Origin: Ridgeia piscesae
Taxonomy: Eukaryota; Annelida; Polychaeta; Sabellida; Siboglinidae
Direction of reading: 5' to 3'
DNA length: 64,000 nucleotides
NCBI GenBank assembly: GCA_025642075.2
Contig: JAODUO010000053.1
Location: forward strand, 1,340,001-1,404,000
Position numbers and translations under genes: made by a program. Below the pieces are notes generated by a model that saw only the letters and a list, made by a program, of their open reading frames with translations, was not told the DNA's origin and ran no database searches. This document shows positions 14,768 through 24,638 of this stretch, one piece after another. Within the stretch, counting starts at the first letter, position 1. Each line of letters starts with the position of its first letter.

Positions 14768-14936
14768 TCTAGGACCCTTAGATCATCCGTTTTTATTCCT
14801 AAGCTGAATATTGGCAAACGTGCTTTCTCTGTGGCTGCGCCAACAATTTGGAATTAACTCCCTGTTACGAGTAAATCCTTCTAAAACTATACATACCTTT
14901 CGTAAAAAAATAAACATATCTGTTTGAAATTGCTAT
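14768..14936 (+). mobile_element. 3'-terminal fragment of a non-LTR retrotransposon
   Basis: Frame +2 reads SRTLRSSVFIPKLNIGKRAF then SVAAPTIWN, a stop, and LPVTSKS. This is the highly characteristic C-terminus of many CR1/RTE-like LINE polyproteins (pattern GxRAFSxAAPxLWNxLP). Stops interrupt it after IWN and after KSF. Only the last 55 or so codons survive, as expected for a 5'-truncated insertion. Confidence 0.8.
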
Positions 14937-15030
14937 AAGTTTTAAAAAAAATATTAAAAATCGCACTCCCACAAACTATGACTTGTCACATATCGAAGAA
15001 TCTCATAGGCGACAGGTAATAATGGTGGCA

Positions 15031-16068
15031 CTAGCTGTTCGACAGAAGCCGTCCGTTAGCCCCCTTCTCGACGTCCGGGCGGGCGTCGGCCTTCGACGGA
15101 GCAGTCTCCCGGAGCCGGACGAGGGCGTAAGAGAGGGCGCCGCCGACCACCATGAAGACACTGAGCCACCAGAGGGGTGGCTTCATGTCGGCGTAGTACA
15201 CGACGGCTATGAGCGTCTGCATAACGGCCTTGGCGTTGGCGCTGATGTGGTGCGTCACCGGCGACGTGACATTGATCTGTACGGCGCTGATCCAACCGAT
15301 GAGAAAGCCGAGCAGACTGGAGACGACGAGCAGCGAGACGAAGGTGTGGCTAGCGAGCAGGCCGTGAGAGAAGACGCTGTACGCCTGGCCGCTGCCGATG
15401 ACGATGGGTGCTAGCAGCACGAAGGCGTTGGCGTTGTTGTAGAGCGTCAGACGCACCGAGTCTTTGTCGACGACGGCGAGTGCCTGCTTCGTGAAGATGC
15501 CGCTCAGCGCGATGAAGACGCTCGTCGTGAGTCCGAACACGACGCCGCGCACGGACAGCGTCCCGGCGAGCTTCTCCTGGTCGACGCCGAGCAGGAAGCC
15601 GGCGACGACGAGTCCACAGCACAGCATCACCTTCACGGACACCGCCTGGCGCAGGATGAGCATGGCGAACAGCACGGTGAAGGCGAGCGTCATGGAGCGC
15701 GCGATCTGGTAGAACGGGACGCCGACGCTCTTCAGGCACAGGTTGTTGAAGACGAGCATGCCGACGTAGGAGCACGTGAGGAACATGATCTGGCGGCGCA
15801 GCATCAGGCGGCCGGAGAAGAGTGGCGCGGCGTCGGCGGGACCTCCGCGGCGCTGCACCAGCTGCACGACGAGGCCGATGAGCACCGTGGCGCCGCACTG
15901 AACCCACGCGATGAAGATCGACAGGTCCATGGGCATCTTCGAGTCGCCGAGCAGGTTCTTGTTAACGAACACCATCGAGATGCTGATGACCCAGTAGAGC
16001 GCGATGACGCCGGCGATCTTGGCCGTCGAAGCGCCCGGGGACGGCCCACTGTCCGTGTCCGTCGTCAT
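15031..16068 (-). CDS. SLC35C1: GDP-fucose transporter, 345 aa, single coding exon
   Basis: A Golgi nucleotide-sugar antiporter that imports GDP-fucose for fucosylation of glycans. The 345-residue frame has about ten hydrophobic segments and the family's conserved blocks in order. These are YWVISISMVFVNKNLL (residues about 25-40), FNNLCLKSVGVPFYQIARS (about 106-124), LGVDQE, LTLYNNANA (about 204-212), TSPVTHHISANAKAVMQT (about 266-283) and PPLWWLSVFMVVGG. Length matches the vertebrate protein (about 350-365). The coding region is one uninterrupted exon of high G+C, against an A+T-rich surround. A pyrimidine-rich acceptor ending in AG at 16098-16097 (minus strand), 28 bases before the ATG, implies an intron in the 5' UTR. 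Start chosen as the first ATG after that acceptor. Confidence 0.95.
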   Translation of the reverse strand: MTTDTDSGPSPGASTAKIAGVIALYWVISISMVFVNKNLLGDSKMPMDLSIFIAWVQCGATVLIGLVVQLVQRRGGPADAAPLFSGRLMLRRQIMFLTCSYVGMLVFNNLCLKSVGVPFYQIARSMTLAFTVLFAMLILRQAVSVKVMLCCGLVVAGFLLGVDQEKLAGTLSVRGVVFGLTTSVFIALSGIFTKQALAVVDKDSVRLTLYNNANAFVLLAPIVIGSGQAYSVFSHGLLASHTFVSLLVVSSLLGFLIGWISAVQINVTSPVTHHISANAKAVMQTLIAVVYYADMKPPLWWLSVFMVVGGALSYALVRLRETAPSKADARPDVEKGANGRLLSNS

Positions 16069-16096
16069 CGTTGTCGTCTGTGTCTCTTTGGCGCGA

Positions 16097-16112
16097 CTGG
16101 CGACACAAAAAC
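16097..16112 (-). promoter_or_regulatory. Probable 3' splice site of a 5'-UTR intron of the GDP-fucose transporter
   Basis: On the minus strand the sequence reads TGTTGTTTTTGTGTCGCCAG, a polypyrimidine-rich run ending in CAG, immediately followed by exon sequence leading to the ATG at 16068. If used, the non-coding first exon lies upstream, beyond about 16110. I did not find it. Confidence 0.5.
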
Positions 16113-16164
16113 AACAGGTAAGTAATATAAGTTGTATAGCTCAGTATCCATTCCTCAGCATTGA

Positions 16165-16328
16165 ACTCACCACTATCTATAGCCAGTTACTCATTCATAC
16201 AGCTGAATGAACTGGGGCAATGTAGAGTGAATGAACTTGACCAAGGTTCACCACGGCAGCACAGGATTCGGACCCGGGTTCTCTTAGTCGCGAGTCCGAA
16301 GCTATGGCCACTGCACCATAGCGCCACT
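16165..16328 (-). mobile_element. tRNA-derived SINE, 3'-truncated
   Basis: On the minus strand a tRNA-like head starts GGCGCTATGGTGCAGTGG (A-box region), then GGACTCGCGACTAAGAG, then GGGTCCGAATCCTG (B box). The body (TTCAGCTGTATGAATGAG, CTATAGATAGTGG) matches the SINE at 57458-57765 (CTATAGACAGTGG there). The common 3' tail is missing. Confidence 0.8.
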
Positions 16329-16839
16329 AAAGAAGTAGGTGAATTGTACCAGTAAAGCCACGTTGAATTAGTAGGTCAATAACCCGTGTTTGGGACTGTT
16401 CACTTTAACTGCATCGTGACTTCTCTGGCAAGGATTCACCCAAAGCTCAACCGTCACACGATGCAACAGAGTTATCACAACGTCATGGGGCTAACACAAC
16501 TCCGTGATTTTATCACAGTTCCACGATTTTATCTACTGAAACCGCTTCCAAAGTGATATCCCGTGGAAGGTGGTGGTACACCGTTCAGTTTCCACTTTCC
16601 AAACTGACTGTGAAAAACATAACAATCTGAATCACCCAGGCATTCATCACTCGTGTTTGGGCTAGACATAAGCTGTCAACATAATTACGTCATTTTAGCT
16701 TGTCAGTTATAAGTGGTCGTTCTGGTTTTGGTGGCAGAGATCGTTGACGAGACCGAGGTAGCTCCGTTGAATGCGGTTATATCCAGCGTAACCGTATCGT
16801 TGTTGTTGTCCACATTGGTACTGCAATGTGTTCGGTCAC

Positions 16840-16892
16840 ATGCACGCACGCCCACACGCACGCACGCACGCCCGCACGCCCGCACGCACGCC

Positions 16893-16930
<38 letters not shown>
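16840..16930. repeat. (ACGC)n and (CA)n microsatellite
   Basis: Imperfect ACGC/CCGC units (16843-16896) followed by a CA run (16896-16930). Confidence 0.9.
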
Positions 16931-16932
<2 letters not shown>

Positions 16933-19794
16933 TGAGGGACCTTAGCTTTATATTAGTGATATCAATACATCGAATGATATTACGTTATATATAATATTGT
17001 TCAGAATATTAATTTATATGTTTGTCACATACATGTGACAATATACCATAGTCACAACATTTTAAATATAATTTTAATAAGCAACATTTTAAATATAATT
17101 TTAATACGCATGAAACTAAACTCAATTTGCATTTACAAAAAGTCAATAGTTTTGAAGATACAGCTTAATTAAAATATGCAAGCATCCGTTTACTACAGAA
17201 GCAATCTCAATTAGCTTTGCTTTCCAGGCATGATACCTGGCTGTCAGTGTATGACGGGGGCAGCCACCAGCCAAGGTTGTTTAATCACGAACGAATACAC
17301 GCTAGCTAGCTCAAATAGTCTGGTTGTGACTTATGTACGATCAAAGTAAGCGATGTGTACGTTACGCTACTTTTTCATTTCTGTAATTTATTGTGAAATA
17401 TTTCATGTTGTACTTTGATTATATATATTTTACTTACTTTGTTAGGCTATTCAACGCTTAGTTTGTCAAAATTTTTTTTATCTACAACGTCATTGACATT
17501 GTAAATAGGGCTAAAATAGAGGGTACTCCATATACATACTTCATCATAATTTTCTTTCTCGTATAATAATAATGCCTGACATATTTAACTTTAATGGTTT
17601 AGTCTTAAAACTAAAACCAATTACTGACTGTTCCCCGGCGTTGACGTGGCCGTGTGTGTGGTTGCACGTTTTCACATTAAAACAAGACATTATTTATTGA
17701 CGTTGTATAATTAACATTACGCTGCATATAACTATACCCATTGTTCTTTGTTCAACGCTGAATTGGTAAACGTGCTCGATTTCTGTCTAACGAATGCAGG
17801 TTCTATATAATGCAACGCGTTGTAACTTTGTAAGAACGCAATGAAACGCAGACTAGCGAGTTAATGTTGTTTGTTTATTTATGCGGTAGGTGGCGCTAAA
17901 CATATCGGCATGTTTAATCGATAGATGGCGTAACTTTATAAACAAGAGCGATTATTTTTACATGGCCAGACTATCTAAAAATGACATTCAATTCCCTCGT
18001 ATGTGTGAAATGGAGTGTTGTACCTTTTGCCTTTTTGGGGGGTTAGAGCCACTGATCATATTTAAACACCTCATGTGCTGATATTACTGAAGCAATCTTT
18101 GAATGCAAACGTAACGTTTAAGAAATAACATTTAGTTAAATGAAGAAGTGAAGGGTCGTTTTTACTAATATGTCGTGAAATATTGTCTTCTATTTTTCAT
18201 AAATGCATTTGTGTTTTATTACTTTTGGATTATCTGTCAAGGTAAACAAACAGAATATATAAACTGGTGTGTTGAATAGGCCAGCACCAGTTGACGGTGG
18301 TGGGTCATATTGTAAAGAACCACCTCAATAACTTTAGAACAACGTATATAATTATCCAACTAGATGTAGAAGAAAGTGCTATTAAGTTTCTAGTATTACC
18401 CGCTAAAGAGGCAAACAGGATTCGGCAGGATGAAGGTATAAAGCTGTTGACCGCTTTAGGTAAACTTTCATCAGATTTCATCGCCTCAACAGGAAAGGCT
18501 TAGGGTGTATTGTTTACGTGGCTTGGGAGATGCAACGATAAATGTGTGTACACGAAAGTCGCGGAATCACCGCCGGTCACGGAGTATGAGAAGAGAACGT
18601 AGCTTACGCGCTAAAAACGATGGTTGTGTTTACATGAAAGGCGAGGCACTAAGTGTTTATAGGAATGCAGGATTGTGTACAACAACGACTGGAGTAAGAT
18701 AAGCAGTGACTATAAAGACTCAGGGAAATTCAAGGGAGGAGGAGACCAGAGTCGGACGAACATGACTTTGGTTGACGATTTTTGGCTTTGAAATTAATAT
18801 ACTAATATGGGACAGTTGCCCATATTTTATCTTGGATGTATAAAATTATCGGAAATGTTTCAACATGTTAAATTGTAAGAGTGTCTGAGGGACGTCCTGA
18901 AGTACAGCAGGGACCCAGACCTCCGATGTAATCTTCTATAATGAGCGTGTGTGAATACTTCATCATGAATAAATTCGAGTCGAACCTGGGAAGCGTTTAT
19001 TATCGGTTCTTCAAATCTAACTTGTGATGAGTGTGACACCCCTGCGCACGCGACCCAATACTGGGGGGGGGGTCACATCCTACAATATGTATTAGTCATC
19101 AGAAAGGTGCAAGAGAAACATCCTATAAAAAGTTAATAGGTTTTAGCTTGCAAATGCACTATAGTTCTGCACTGTGTTCCAATGTGACTAGTGAATGCAA
19201 CCATACATTAATATTAATATAGTTGGCTCTGACCCCATGTTGTTACATACATTTGTATCATATCTTTGTAATTACAATAATAAGTGATATTATAAAAAAA
19301 TCTAACTGGATATACAGTGTATTACTAAATTAACACAAATAAAATATTATATACTTTACATTAAATAAGACAGTGAAGAATGGTTGGTTACATTTTATAC
19401 ATAGGCTGATAAAATCTGAATTTTGATATTGCAGTGGGTGTCATGCTACATTTTTGTGTAAATCTGAAGTTTATAATACCTTCGCATAAGTTAGGACGTG
19501 TATAACATTTTGCATCAAAATTGTTAACTACTGAATATCATTTCATATTATATTTGAGCTTAGCTATCTATCAGGTTAGGAAATACACCCACATTAAATC
19601 AAATTCAATAGCTTTTGTTGGAAACCTGTCATGCATTAAAATTAATTTATCTTCATTTAATATAAGTTTGTCATATATTGTATGATGAACATACAACATA
19701 TGTAGTACTAGTAGTGTGAAATGCTAATCCTTTGTAGTAAATACACCCGGTTCGCTGAGTGTTAGTTTTATAAACCGTTACATTATATTTACTA
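16931..19794. other. A+T-rich region without recognised genes
   Basis: Contains a 26-base tandem pair (ACATTTTAAATATAATTTTAATA at about 17057-17104). Open frames at 17890-18081, 18291-18503 and 18505-18702 lack known domains, start context or splice sites. Positions 18960-19075 (an AATAAA, then TGTGACACCCC and a G run) resemble the end of an LTR, but no second copy is in the window. Confidence 0.35.
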
Positions 19795-20335
19795 AATATA
19801 ATCATAAACTTATATGGAAACGTCTTCATTGCTCACAAGTGATGCTGTCCTCCTCAATACTTTGATATTCCACCACATCTTTTTGATCAGGGTGTGTGGT
19901 CTGGCCATGCATACCTGTTACTGCCAATGGTCACCCTATAGTGGGCACTGTTGCAGTAAATATTCTCTGATCATCGGGCCATTTTCACATGGGCACATCT
20001 CGGATGAGTGTTCTTCTTTTTATATTATAGGTCTGGTTTCATTCTATTGTGTCAAGTTTGGAGTCAAAACAGAATAATCTGGCCAGCTCTGCTGAGTTGG
20101 TAGTAGCTGTCAGCATTGTTGTGCATGGGTACTGCTGGTGCCAGTTCCTCTCTGGCAGGGTCGTGGTGATGGTGGTCTCATTTTCATCACTGTATGTCAC
20201 ACCGTTATTGTTTCTTCCACTTTCCTCTGCAAGCCTATGCAGTGTTCATGGACCCATTGGAATGTTACTGTTGCCTGTGCACTCAGTTCTCTCAGAATGT
20301 GGAATGTATTGTACATGAACTGTCTAATACATAGC
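19795..20335 (-). mobile_element. Decayed LINE 3' end (RNase H-like and C-terminal zinc region)
   Basis: On the minus strand, frames broken by stops and shifts read ATVTFQWVHEHCIGLQRK (an RNase H-like TFQWxPxHCG block), then LSRAGQIILF, HNRMKPDL, REYLLQQCPL and LRRTASLVSNEDVS. This order matches the C-terminus of a widespread invertebrate non-LTR family (pattern LxRAEQxxIFRLRTGHNRL then EHLLQxCPL then LRRTA). At least five stops make it dead. The plus-strand open frames over it (19814-20077, 20049-20318) are shadows. Confidence 0.75.
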
Positions 20336-20754
20336 CATGTACTGGTGTTGTAATTATGTTATCATTATTTACACAATTAGTCTAACTAAACACAGCAGCA
20401 TAGCCAGAGGGGGGCCAGGGAGCCATGGCTCATGACCATTAACTGGCTGCCTGATTCATACAGTCGCAAAGTAACATGGGTTTTACGATGCCTGTGTAAG
20501 TCCTACTCAATCCTACACTTTCACCAAAAGAATTCTTTATTCGAATAGGATTAAGTTAAGAATTCTCCACTTCTGTCACTGGCTGCAGCATAAGAGCTGA
20601 CAGAGCAATGAAAATGTCATTATTCTCAATGTGCCTGATGGTTAATGGCAATTAAAGATTCAAAATAGTAGTTGCCCGGTTATTAGACAAGGGGCAAATT
20701 GTATTTTGTTGTTATTATTTTCTTGGCATCACTGTCGTCAGGGATGAGTTTACC

Positions 20755-21110
20755 ATGATTTCCTTTTCCATTGTCTTTTTTCTTCCTCTCACTTTTCTCT
20801 TACTACGTTCTCTGTCAGCAGCCTCCGATTTCTTCTATCCTTCATTTTTCCATTCTTCTCCCACTCTTTCTAGGTCACTTTTAATGCAATCACCCTCGCA
20901 ATTTGGGTCTTCTTCCTCGCCTCCATTTCCCCTCTACTTTCTAGGTATCTGCTCTCTTCGCCAGTTTTTCATCTCCCATTTTTCCACATGACCAGCTCAT
21001 GTACTCCTCATCAATTTCTCCTTAGAACTATCCTTCATTTCAACCTTCACTCTCATTTAATACATTTTCTCTTATCAGGTCTCTTAACTCCCATGATTAT
21101 TGTTATACTG
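20755..21110 (-). mobile_element. Decayed C-terminus of a second non-LTR retrotransposon family
   Basis: Minus-strand codons read LIRENVLNES, EEYMSWSCGKMGDEKLAKRA, then KVEGKWRRGRRPKLRG. They match the common LINE ending pattern RWxGHVxRMxDxRLxKRV then EGxRRRGRPRxRW. Several stops. A sister copy lies at 29950-30125. Confidence 0.72.
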
Positions 21111-21680
21111 GACCTTCTCCTGTTGTTTCTCTGTTAGTGCTATCATGTCTAGTGCATTCATGTATACCGAGGTAATACACAAGCTATGCACATTTCCTTT
21201 ACGTTTCCGTGATATGTGTCTATCTCCCACCACCCCTTTCTACTTTCCTCCAATTGTTTGCTTCCTCAATGTAACAAAAGCAATTAATCTAGTGGATTTT
21301 GCACTGAGAAAGTGCCACTTCCTATCGTGAATTAAAAAATTGTAACACGCAATTTTACATGTTGTGAAGTTACTGGTTGAATGCCAATGCCACATCATTT
21401 ATGTTAAGGTAGGGATGTTTAATTATTGTTTCGTCAGAGTAAGTGAGTGGTATTTGTCATGGTTTTTGTCAGTAGGTTTAGGAGAGTAGCATGAGGAATG
21501 TGGTGGCCAGCTGATGTTATGTAGGGGCTTTGGGTTCGTGTCTCTTTAATAATGTGTTGTTTCTCTCTTACTTTTTAACTTTGACGCCTTCTGTGAATGA
21601 TTTTTGCAGAACTGCCAGCTACATTGATCAGTGAACTTGGTTGTCACGTGTCGGCATTCATTTTAAGCCAGTTGGGTTTG

Positions 21681-21683
<3 letters not shown>

Positions 21684-21750
<67 letters not shown>
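21684..21750. repeat. (TA)n microsatellite
   Basis: About 33 TA units. It is followed by A+T-rich sequence containing repeated CGCATACGGGAGAC-like and GGTCTCC motifs (21757-22530). Confidence 0.97.
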
Positions 21751-21751
<1 letters not shown>

Positions 21752-22545
21752 TTAAACGCCGCATACGGGAGACAAGTTATGCATATAGCACCGCGTACAG
21801 GAGACCGCTGTTTTAAGGAGACCGGAGCCAGTGTCCTTAACGTTTTAATGTGTGATTGCATAACTAATGCATTTTATTTATTTATTATCCTTGTTAGTGG
21901 GGATAGAATAGGTATACAGGAATTAATTTATGCAATTATTATGAACTTTATTTTATATTTTGATTGGTTTTGAGCACATTGATTGCATACACTTATATAT
22001 ATTTATGTGCATAAGGCGCCATGTACGGGACCCCGGCAGAGAAGTGGTTATAGTTTAAAAGTTCTGCTATATATTGATTGAGGGGTTAGCGTTCCGTGCT
22101 TAGTGTACTATATGCTTGTTTGATATGTATTAATTTTAATAAATATATACACACATTAATAAAACAAATATTTGACGGATCTCCTAGCCATACATTGTAC
22201 ATTTGTTAAATGTGGCGCTGTCAATTTGTGTATCTGCATATATATTTACGTTGTTATTGTCATCGGTGTATTGGGTTTTGGATATACCAGGTCGGCGTTA
22301 AATATATAACTTCCGATTACACACCGGTCTCCCGTATGGGGCATCTAAGCATATAGGTTTTAAGGAGACCGATTGTTTTGTATGTTATTTATTACAATAT
22401 CTTAACAATATTGCAGTATGTGGAGTGTATTAGTATTACAGACAATGTTCCAATTAGACTTAATTTGAAAATCAGTTACATAAAAATATACGGCCTGTCT
22501 CCTGTAGACAGTCGTATATGCACTGGTCTCCCTATGCAGCTTGCC
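21751..22545. repeat. Low-copy dispersed motif field with GGAGACCG-type repeats
   Basis: Short related motifs recur at irregular spacing in both orientations: GCATACGGGAGAC (21762), CGCGTACAGGAGACCG (21791), GGAGACCGG (21818), CATGTACGGGACCCCGG (22020), CGGTCTCCCGTATGGGG (22325), GGAGACCG (22365), GTCTCCTGTAGACAG (22497) and TGGTCTCCCTATGCAGC (22524). They alternate with TA-rich spacer. No gene is visible. Confidence 0.5.
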
Positions 22546-22570
22546 TTATATATAATTATATATATATATA

Positions 22571-22612
<42 letters not shown>

Positions 22613-22633
22613 AATTATATATATATATATATA

Positions 22634-22689
<56 letters not shown>

Positions 22690-22700
22690 ATATATAAATA
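22546..22700. repeat. (TA)n / ATAATTATAT palindromic microsatellite
   Basis: Interrupted TA array with repeated TATAATTATATA palindromes, directly upstream of an RTE-like retrotransposon fragment. Confidence 0.93.
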
Positions 22701-22774
22701 TATACAGACATTTTTTATAAACAATAATAATTATATATAAGTATTTGCAGTGTTTTCAGAGTTTGTAAATCATA

Positions 22775-23625
22775 TATCGCACAACAGAGCAGATCTTCAA
22801 CCTTAGGATACTGTGCGAGAAGTACCTCCAACACCAGCAAGACCTCTATCACGTCTTCATTGACTTCAAGAAGGTGTTCGACAGGGTATGGCATACAGCA
22901 CTATGGGCCACCATGAAGCATTTCAACATCAACGCCAACCTGATCAGAATGATACAAAACCTCTATGACAAGGCCACCAGCGCAGTCTACCTTAACAACA
23001 GCATAGGGGCCTGGTTCAGAACCACCGTCGAAGTAAGACAAGGCTGTGTGCTCTCCCCCACCCTCTTCAACATCTTCTTGGAGAGAATTGTGACTGACAC
23101 ACTGAATGACCATGAAGGGACAGTCAGCATTGGTGGCAGGAGTATTACAAACTTGTGTTTTGCCGACGACATAGATGGCCTGGCAGGAAGGGAAGAGGAG
23201 CCAGCTGACTTGGTGGGGCGCCTTGACAAGACTTCTACAGCCTTTGGCATGCATATCAATGCCGAGAAGACCAAACTGATGACCAACAACACCAATGGCT
23301 TCAGCACTGACATCAGGGTCAACAGCGAGAAACTAGATTGCGTCAACAGGTTCAAATATCTGGGAGCAATCATCGCAGATGAAGGATCTAAACTTGAAAT
23401 TCTCGCCACGATCGCCCAGGCCACAGCAACACTCGCCAAACTCAAGACCATCTGGAATGACAGGAATATAGCGCTCAGCTCAAAGATCAGACTGATGCGC
23501 TCCCTAGTCATGTCCACATTCCTGTACGCCTGTGAGTCTGAGAAGGCTGAGAAGCGAGAGGAATGAAGGAGCTGGTTGCCAGGTCATCTGTGGTGCCCCA
23601 ACGGTCCACTAAGACTATGGGATAG
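22775..23625 (+). mobile_element. 5'-truncated RTE-like LINE with reverse transcriptase, internally deleted
   Basis: A continuous frame from about 22775 to 23566 encodes about 260 residues of reverse transcriptase. It includes motif A FIDFKKVFDRVW (about 22856), motif B VRQGCVLSPTLFN (about 23032), catalytic FADD (about 23157), MHINAEKTKLM and NRFKYLGAII. Shortly after YACES (about 23535) the frame ends at 23566. A +1-shifted frame then gives ELVARSSVVPQRS and stops near 23622, resembling the usual end of the polyprotein. The thumb/C-terminal region between these motifs is deleted. The reverse transcriptase core is otherwise free of stops, so the insertion is fairly young. Confidence 0.88.
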
Positions 23626-24600
23626 GTGAAGGTAGTGAAGGTGATATCGCATAAGTGACTTGTGACTATGCTGCATTTTGGAATATATATATATTACATA
23701 TATAACACTGACTGGGCCAATTAAAGTGCACCGCAATAGTCAAATTTTATTCTGCCTGATAACTATAATTAACACATACCTAGAGATGGTAAACATCAAT
23801 GAGGTGGTACTATTGTGTTGTCACTCATTGCGTCATAATATTACAGCACTGTACACACACTTGATACAATAGCCTAAAACTACCAAAAAACTGTCGACAT
23901 CCTAACCCTATAGGCTAAGGCTGCGTGCCTGGCGTCAGAAACATTTGACAAAAATGATAACCGGTAACACCAGTCTGTGGCCGGTGACCTACTTCGCATA
24001 TCGAGTAATTGTTGTCACTCGAACGCATCGCACGCACTGACACAATCGCTGCGCGTACAACTGTAAGCGTCTATAAGCATATTGTTGATTAGCAACACGC
24101 ATAGGGATACCGAGATACGTGTCACCACGGTGTCCGTGTGATGGCACCTCTGAGACTGAGGCTGAACCTAATACAAATACATCGATAGCCTAGTCAAGAT
24201 ACCTGTTCGTACATACCTATTTCATGTGCCAGCCATATCGTGTAGCCATACGTCTTGCGAGTCAGTGAGCATTTCGGAGCAGGCCGCGTTTATTCATGAC
24301 CAACGGGGCGTGACGTTCATTCGCTTCTACTATGACATTGTATAATTTTAGACTCGCTCGCACCTGAGTAACCAAGAAATAACATGCGACATCTGGCGGA
24401 GTAAACATTCTACATAGTATTAATTCATCCGATAAGAGGCAGCACTGTGCAATTAAAAAGAGATTCTTATAACAGCGCGGAGTCGTCTTTGGTATTGCTC
24501 AAAGCGCTGTAGGCAAACTTTTTCCACCGAACGCCATCACGAACTCGACTTCTCTGGGAAGCATTCATCTACGTTGCAAATGTCTAAAAGTACTATGTGA
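23626..24600. other. Unassigned sequence between the RTE and hAT elements
   Basis: Starts with the GTGAAGGTAGTGAAGGTG tail of the RTE element, then a short ATATAT run and unique sequence. No coding region or structure I can support. Confidence 0.4.
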
Positions 24601-24638
24601 AGAATGTTCGTACGCAAACATTCATCATTGACTATTGC

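Noticed and set aside
15056..15907. Arg/Pro-rich open frames overlapping the GDP-fucose transporter
   Set aside because: Shadows produced by high G+C coding sequence. The transporter frame has clear family motifs.
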